Assembly: GCA_963703045.1 (NCBI GenBank)
Contig: OY969782.1
Span: forward strand, 744,001-808,000
Direction: 5' to 3'
DNA length: 64,000 nucleotides
From: Miltoncostaea sp963703045
GTDB lineage: Bacteria > Actinomycetota > Thermoleophilia > Miltoncostaeales > Miltoncostaeaceae
The notes beneath the pieces were generated by a model. It was not told the DNA's origin. It made no database searches and saw only the letters and a list, made by a program, of their open reading frames with translations. Of this stretch, positions 60,823 through 64,000 are shown piece by piece. Made by a program: the position numbers and the translations under genes. Position 1 is the stretch's first letter. The number at the start of each line of letters is the position of its first letter.

Positions 60823-61496
60823 ATGCGTACCCGCACCGCGCTCGCGCTGCTGATCGCGCCGCGTCTCTCGCGGTCGCGACCGGCTGCGCGTCCGACGACG
60901 CGGCGACGCCGGGCACGGCCCGCGCGGCGGACCACCACGGGACCCCGGCGGGCACGCCGACCGACGGCCGCACGATCGGCGACGTCACCTACGAGGGCGG
61001 CACGATCAGTCCCGTCCGCGCGGCGCCGGGCCTGGCGCTCACCGACATCGACGGCCGGCGGGTGGACATCCGCGATTTCCGCGGCGCCCCCGTGCTGGTC
61101 ACATTCGTCTACGCCAACTGCCCCGACGTCTGCCCGCTCATCATGGCCAACCTGGCCAAAGCCCGACGCGACGCCGGCGCAGCCGGCCGATCGACTCGCG
61201 TGATCGCCGTCTCGGTCGACCCCGAGGGCGACACGCCGCCGGTCGTGCGCCGCTTCCTGCAGCGTCGCGGCGTCGCCGGGTTCGTCGATTACCTCATCGG
61301 CTCGCGCCCCCGGCTCGAGGCGACGTGGAGGGACTGGGGGGTCGCCACCGACACCCCGACCGACGACCCGGAGCTCATCGAGCACACCTCGCTCATCTAC
61401 GGGGTGAGCGCCTCCGGCGAGCTGGTGACCGCGTACCCGGTGGGCTTCGACGCCGCCGCCGTGGCCCGCGACCTGCCGCGCCTGGCCGCCTCGTAG
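60823..61496 (+). pseudogene. SCO1/SenC copper-chaperone lipoprotein with a frameshift in the signal peptide
   Basis: ATG 60823 opens MRTRTALALLIA, then one missing base near 60858 breaks the frame. In the shifted frame the continuation ASLAVATGCASDDAAT completes a perfect lipobox. The mature part is intact: LALTDIDGRRVDIRDFRGA, the copper/redox site TFVYANCPDVCPLIMANL with CxxxC, VIAVSVDPEGDTPPVVRRFL and the His in DDPELIEHTSLIYG. SCO proteins deliver copper to the CuA site of cytochrome oxidase or act as thiol-disulfide reductases. As written, only a cytoplasmic fragment from GTG 61062 could be made. Confidence 0.8.
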
Positions 61497-61607
61497 ACAC
61501 CGGGTCTGCGGGCCGCCCGCGGACCCGCGGGCGGAGCGCGACCGGCCGGCCGCGACGTGCATCTCGGTGTGCACTTCAGGCGCTGGCGGATCGGCGCGGG
61601 CCGGACG

Positions 61608-61613
61608 TATGAT
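61608..61613 (+). promoter_or_regulatory. -10 box candidate (TATGAT)
   Basis: TATGAT, the best consensus-like -10 in the window, lies 69 bases before ATG 61683. No clear -35 is visible. Confidence 0.4.
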
Positions 61614-61682
61614 CGCGCGCACGTCGCCCTTTTCGCCCCCCGTGGCGGACCCGGCCGGCGACGCATCTCGAGGAGGATCGCG

Positions 61683-62734
61683 ATGAACCTGGCGAGGCGC
61701 GTACGGCGAGGGGCGCCGGCCGTGATCGTCCTGGCGGCCGCTTTGTCCGGGCCGGCGCTCGGCGTGGGTGCTCCGCCCGCGGTCGATGCGGGTGGCTTCA
61801 ACGAGCCGCTGCTGGTGGGCTACAACACCTTCTATCCGCGGACCCTGACCGTCGAGCAGGGCAGCTCCGTGAAGTTCGTGCTCAAGGGCTTCCACACCGT
61901 CGTCTTCCCGAAGCGCGGGACCCGGCCGGCGGCACTGGTGATCCCGGGCGCGACCCTCAACCCGCCGACCAACGACCCGGCGGGCCAGCCCTACTGGTGG
62001 GGTGGGACGACCCCGGTGCTCGGCCTCAACCCGGTCGTTCCGGGGCCCTCGGGGGGCACGCGGGTGACCGGCGCGAGGACGGTGAGCTCCGGTTTCTCGC
62101 GGGCCGCGCCCCGAGCTTCACCGTGACCTTCCCGAAGCGCGGAACGTTCCAGGTCCACTGCAACGTGCACCCCGCCATGCGTGGCGTGGTGAGGGTGGTC
62201 CGAAAGGGCTCGGCCGCCGCCGACACGCGCGCCGAGGTGCGACGCAGGGCGTCGCGCGACCGCGCGTCGGACCTTCGGGCGGCTCGGCGCACCGCCAAGG
62301 CGGCCGGCCGGCGCACGTCCACCCAGGCCGTGCTGATCGGCCCCGGCGACACGCGCCAGGAGGCGTTCCGCTTCTTCCCCGCGCGGTCAACCGTCGCCCC
62401 CGGGGGCACCCTCACCTTCCGGATGGCCGGGAGGAACGAGATCCACACGGTCACGTTCGGCCCGAGCGACTTCCTCGACGCGGTCGGCAAGCGCACGTTC
62501 GAGGGCAGCGGCGCGACGCTCGACCCGGAAGGGGCGTACCCGAGCGACCCGCCCGCCGCGGTGCCGGCCCTGACGCCGGTGAGCCACGGCAACGGCTTCC
62601 TCAACAGCGGCGTCCTCACCGAGCCCGGGCAGCCCGGTGTCCATAGGTTCCGGGTGACCTTCCCGACGGCGGGGACGTACGACTACCGGTGCCTGGTGCA
62701 CCCCGACATGAGGGGCACGGTCGCTGTCGGCTAG
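61683..62734 (+). pseudogene. two-domain cupredoxin with one frameshift
   Basis: From ATG 61683, after a GAGGAGG ribosome site, comes a signal peptide (RRGAPAVIVLAAALSGPALG), then cupredoxin domain 1 with copper ligands His in KGFHTVVFPKR and Cys, His, Met in VHCNVHPAMRG. One base is missing near 62096: restoring it gives SSGFLAGRAPSFTVTFPK. Domain 2 repeats the pattern (NEIHTVTFGPSDF, YRCLVHPDMRGTV). About 350 residues result. It is an electron carrier or copper protein outside the membrane. The stop overlaps the multicopper oxidase start. Confidence 0.75.
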
Positions 62735-63677
62735 GCCCTCGCGCGGCGGACCCCGGCGGATCATCGCGGCCGCCGGGGTCCTGCTCGCCCTCGTCGGAGG
62801 GCTCGCGGCCGGCACCGCCTCGGCGGCCGCGGCCGTGCGCGAGTACTGGATCTCTGCCGAGAACGTGATGTGGGACGTCGCTCCGAACGGCGGCGACCCG
62901 CTCATGGACACGACCATCCCCGCAGCGCAGCGGAGCTTCATGGCCGTCGTCTACCGGCGCTACACCGCCGACTTCCGACGGCCCTGGCCGAACACCGCCC
63001 GCTCGGGCGACAACGATGGCATCCCGGGGCCGACGATCCGCGCCGAGATCGGCGACACGGTCGTGGTCCACTTCCGCAACCGCGACATGCACCACCGGCT
63101 GCCCCACTCGATGCACTTCCACGCGTTCCGGTACGCCCCCTCGAGCGACGGCGCCTTCATCCCCTACCGAAGCGGTCCGGGGGGCGACGTACCCGTGGGA
63201 GGCAGGTTCACCTACCGGCTGCGCGCCGTCGCCGACTCGTACGGGGTCTGGCCGTACCACGACCACTCGCGCAGCGTCTCGCGCTCGATCGAGCTCGGGC
63301 TCTACGGAGCGATCGTCGTACCAAAGCCCGGCGATGCCCCACCCGATCGCGAGCAGGTCGTCTTCTTCGGCCGGCACATCGGCTTCGACACCATCAACGG
63401 GCGCGCCTTCATCGGCAACACGCCGACGTTCCGGGGCCGGGTCGGCGAGACCATCCAGTGGAACGTGCTCGGGCTGGGCGACGACTTCCACGTGTTCCAT
63501 CCCCACGGCCACCGGTGGAGGCGCGGCGGGGTCCCGGTCGATTCGGAGCTCATCGGGCCATCGAGCACGCTCAGGATCCGGTGGAGGGAGGACGCGCCGG
63601 GCACCTGGTTCTACCACTGCCACGTCGACTCCCACCAGCACAACGGCATGATCGGGCTCTACCGGGTCACGCGATGA
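62724..63677 (+). CDS. two-domain multicopper oxidase
   Basis: About 317 residues if translation starts at CTG 62724, which follows a GAGGGG ribosome site and gives a good signal peptide (RGGPRRIIAAAGVLLALVGG). Without it the first usual start, GTG 62835, would delete the signal. All four copper motifs are present: MHFHAFRY, WPYHDHS, FHVFHPHGHRW and FYHCHVDSHQHNGM, so both type 1 and trinuclear sites can form. At this size it should be a trimeric two-domain laccase-type enzyme. Its TGA overlaps the next cupredoxin start. Confidence 0.85.
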   Translation: MSARPSRGGPRRIIAAAGVLLALVGGLAAGTASAAAAVREYWISAENVMWDVAPNGGDPLMDTTIPAAQRSFMAVVYRRYTADFRRPWPNTARSGDNDGIPGPTIRAEIGDTVVVHFRNRDMHHRLPHSMHFHAFRYAPSSDGAFIPYRSGPGGDVPVGGRFTYRLRAVADSYGVWPYHDHSRSVSRSIELGLYGAIVVPKPGDAPPDREQVVFFGRHIGFDTINGRAFIGNTPTFRGRVGETIQWNVLGLGDDFHVFHPHGHRWRRGGVPVDSELIGPSSTLRIRWREDAPGTWFYHCHVDSHQHNGMIGLYRVTR

Positions 63678-64000
63678 TCGCCGACCAGGTCGCCCATCCG
63701 CCCCCCGACGCCGCCCCCGCCCTGACGCGGGCGGTGGCGGTGACCGACCGGGCGTACGACCCGACCGCGCTCGTGGTGGCGCCGGGAACCGCGATCGCAT
63801 GGACCAACGTGGGCCGCAACCGCCATACCGTGACCGAGGACTCGGCGCGGTTCGAGTCGGGGACGCTCGCCCCCGGCGCGACGTTCCGCCTCAGCGCGCC
63901 CGACGCCCCCGGCACCTACGCCTACCACTGCCGGTTCCACGGCTACATCCGCGGCACCCTGACGGTGTCGACCGTGTCCCTGGCGACACCGGTGGACGTG
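63674..64000 (+). CDS. cupredoxin, cut by window edge
   Basis: At least 109 residues from ATG 63674, which overlaps the oxidase stop (ATGA). No signal peptide is visible in the first 15 residues (IADQVAHPPPDAAPAL), so export is uncertain. TNVGRNRHTVTEDSARF and YAYHCRFHGYIRGTLTV supply His, Cys and His copper ligands, but Ile stands where the axial Met of the neighbouring cupredoxin is. It probably exchanges electrons with the oxidase. The 3' end lies outside the window. Confidence 0.82.
   Translation, partial: MIADQVAHPPPDAAPALTRAVAVTDRAYDPTALVVAPGTAIAWTNVGRNRHTVTEDSARFESGTLAPGATFRLSAPDAPGTYAYHCRFHGYIRGTLTVSTVSLATPVDV

Overview
The window is very GC-rich (by eye about three quarters G+C; not counted), gene-dense, and uses ATG and GTG starts with many 4-base ATGA/GTGA overlaps. 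The gene content is that of a free-living Gram-positive-type actinobacterium: Tat-exported ferritin-like proteins, an L,D-transpeptidase, PRC-barrel and DUF1990 proteins, EAL-DICT and SpoIIE regulators, a gluABCD-type transporter and a two-domain multicopper oxidase. I infer Actinomycetota, most likely class Thermoleophilia, but only a marker-gene search would settle this. I saw no rRNA, CRISPR array, transposase or prophage. One tRNA is present, tRNA-Thr(UGU).

Layout, left part. 1-6.7 kb: a PhoU fragment, enoyl-CoA hydratase, a 5'-3' exonuclease, a MarR regulator followed by degenerate copies of its own 3' end, two genes with general-stress-type promoters, and typA. 6.9-12.3 kb: metY, an exported helical protein, an MFS pump with an outer domain, a solitary DNA methyltransferase and an SRPBCC protein. 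13-17.8 kb: a PRC-barrel operon headed by a 38-residue membrane peptide, a DUF1990 pair, and a purine/pyrimidine-alternating tract. 17.8-22.2 kb: a five-gene coupled operon (two glycosyltransferase-like proteins, a sugar epimerase, a response regulator and a histidine kinase), then thymidine kinase and an EAL-DICT protein. 24.2-27.5 kb: an amino-acid ABC transporter on the minus strand.

Layout, right part. 27.7-36.6 kb: a beta-propeller protein, a PEP-synthase-like enzyme split into two genes, an MFS pump, two Tat ferritin-like proteins, an L,D-transpeptidase and an MscS-like membrane protein. 36.9-47.3 kb: a TetR-GAF-SpoIIE fusion, a DUF4389 protein, a frameshifted MMPL exporter facing its TetR regulator across two operators, an MFS pump facing a frameshifted LysR gene, and two secreted hydrolase lipoproteins. 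47.8-57.3 kb: tRNA-Thr, cupin, methyltransferase, DHH phosphoesterase, DUF1348, the msrB-nagZ-moeA operon, NlpC/P60, a BNR propeller coupled to a MoaD/ThiS-like protein, and a Na+/H+ antiporter. 57.4-64 kb: an acetolactate-synthase-like enzyme facing an aldehyde dehydrogenase, then a copper cluster (SCO1, double cupredoxin, multicopper oxidase, cupredoxin) that runs off the edge.

The most notable points are the TetR-SpoIIE fusion, the split PEP-dependent phosphotransfer enzyme with an unusual operator-like palindrome, three genes that appear to need CTG starts, seven same-direction frameshifts concentrated in two efflux-linked genes, and the propeller/MoaD pair.
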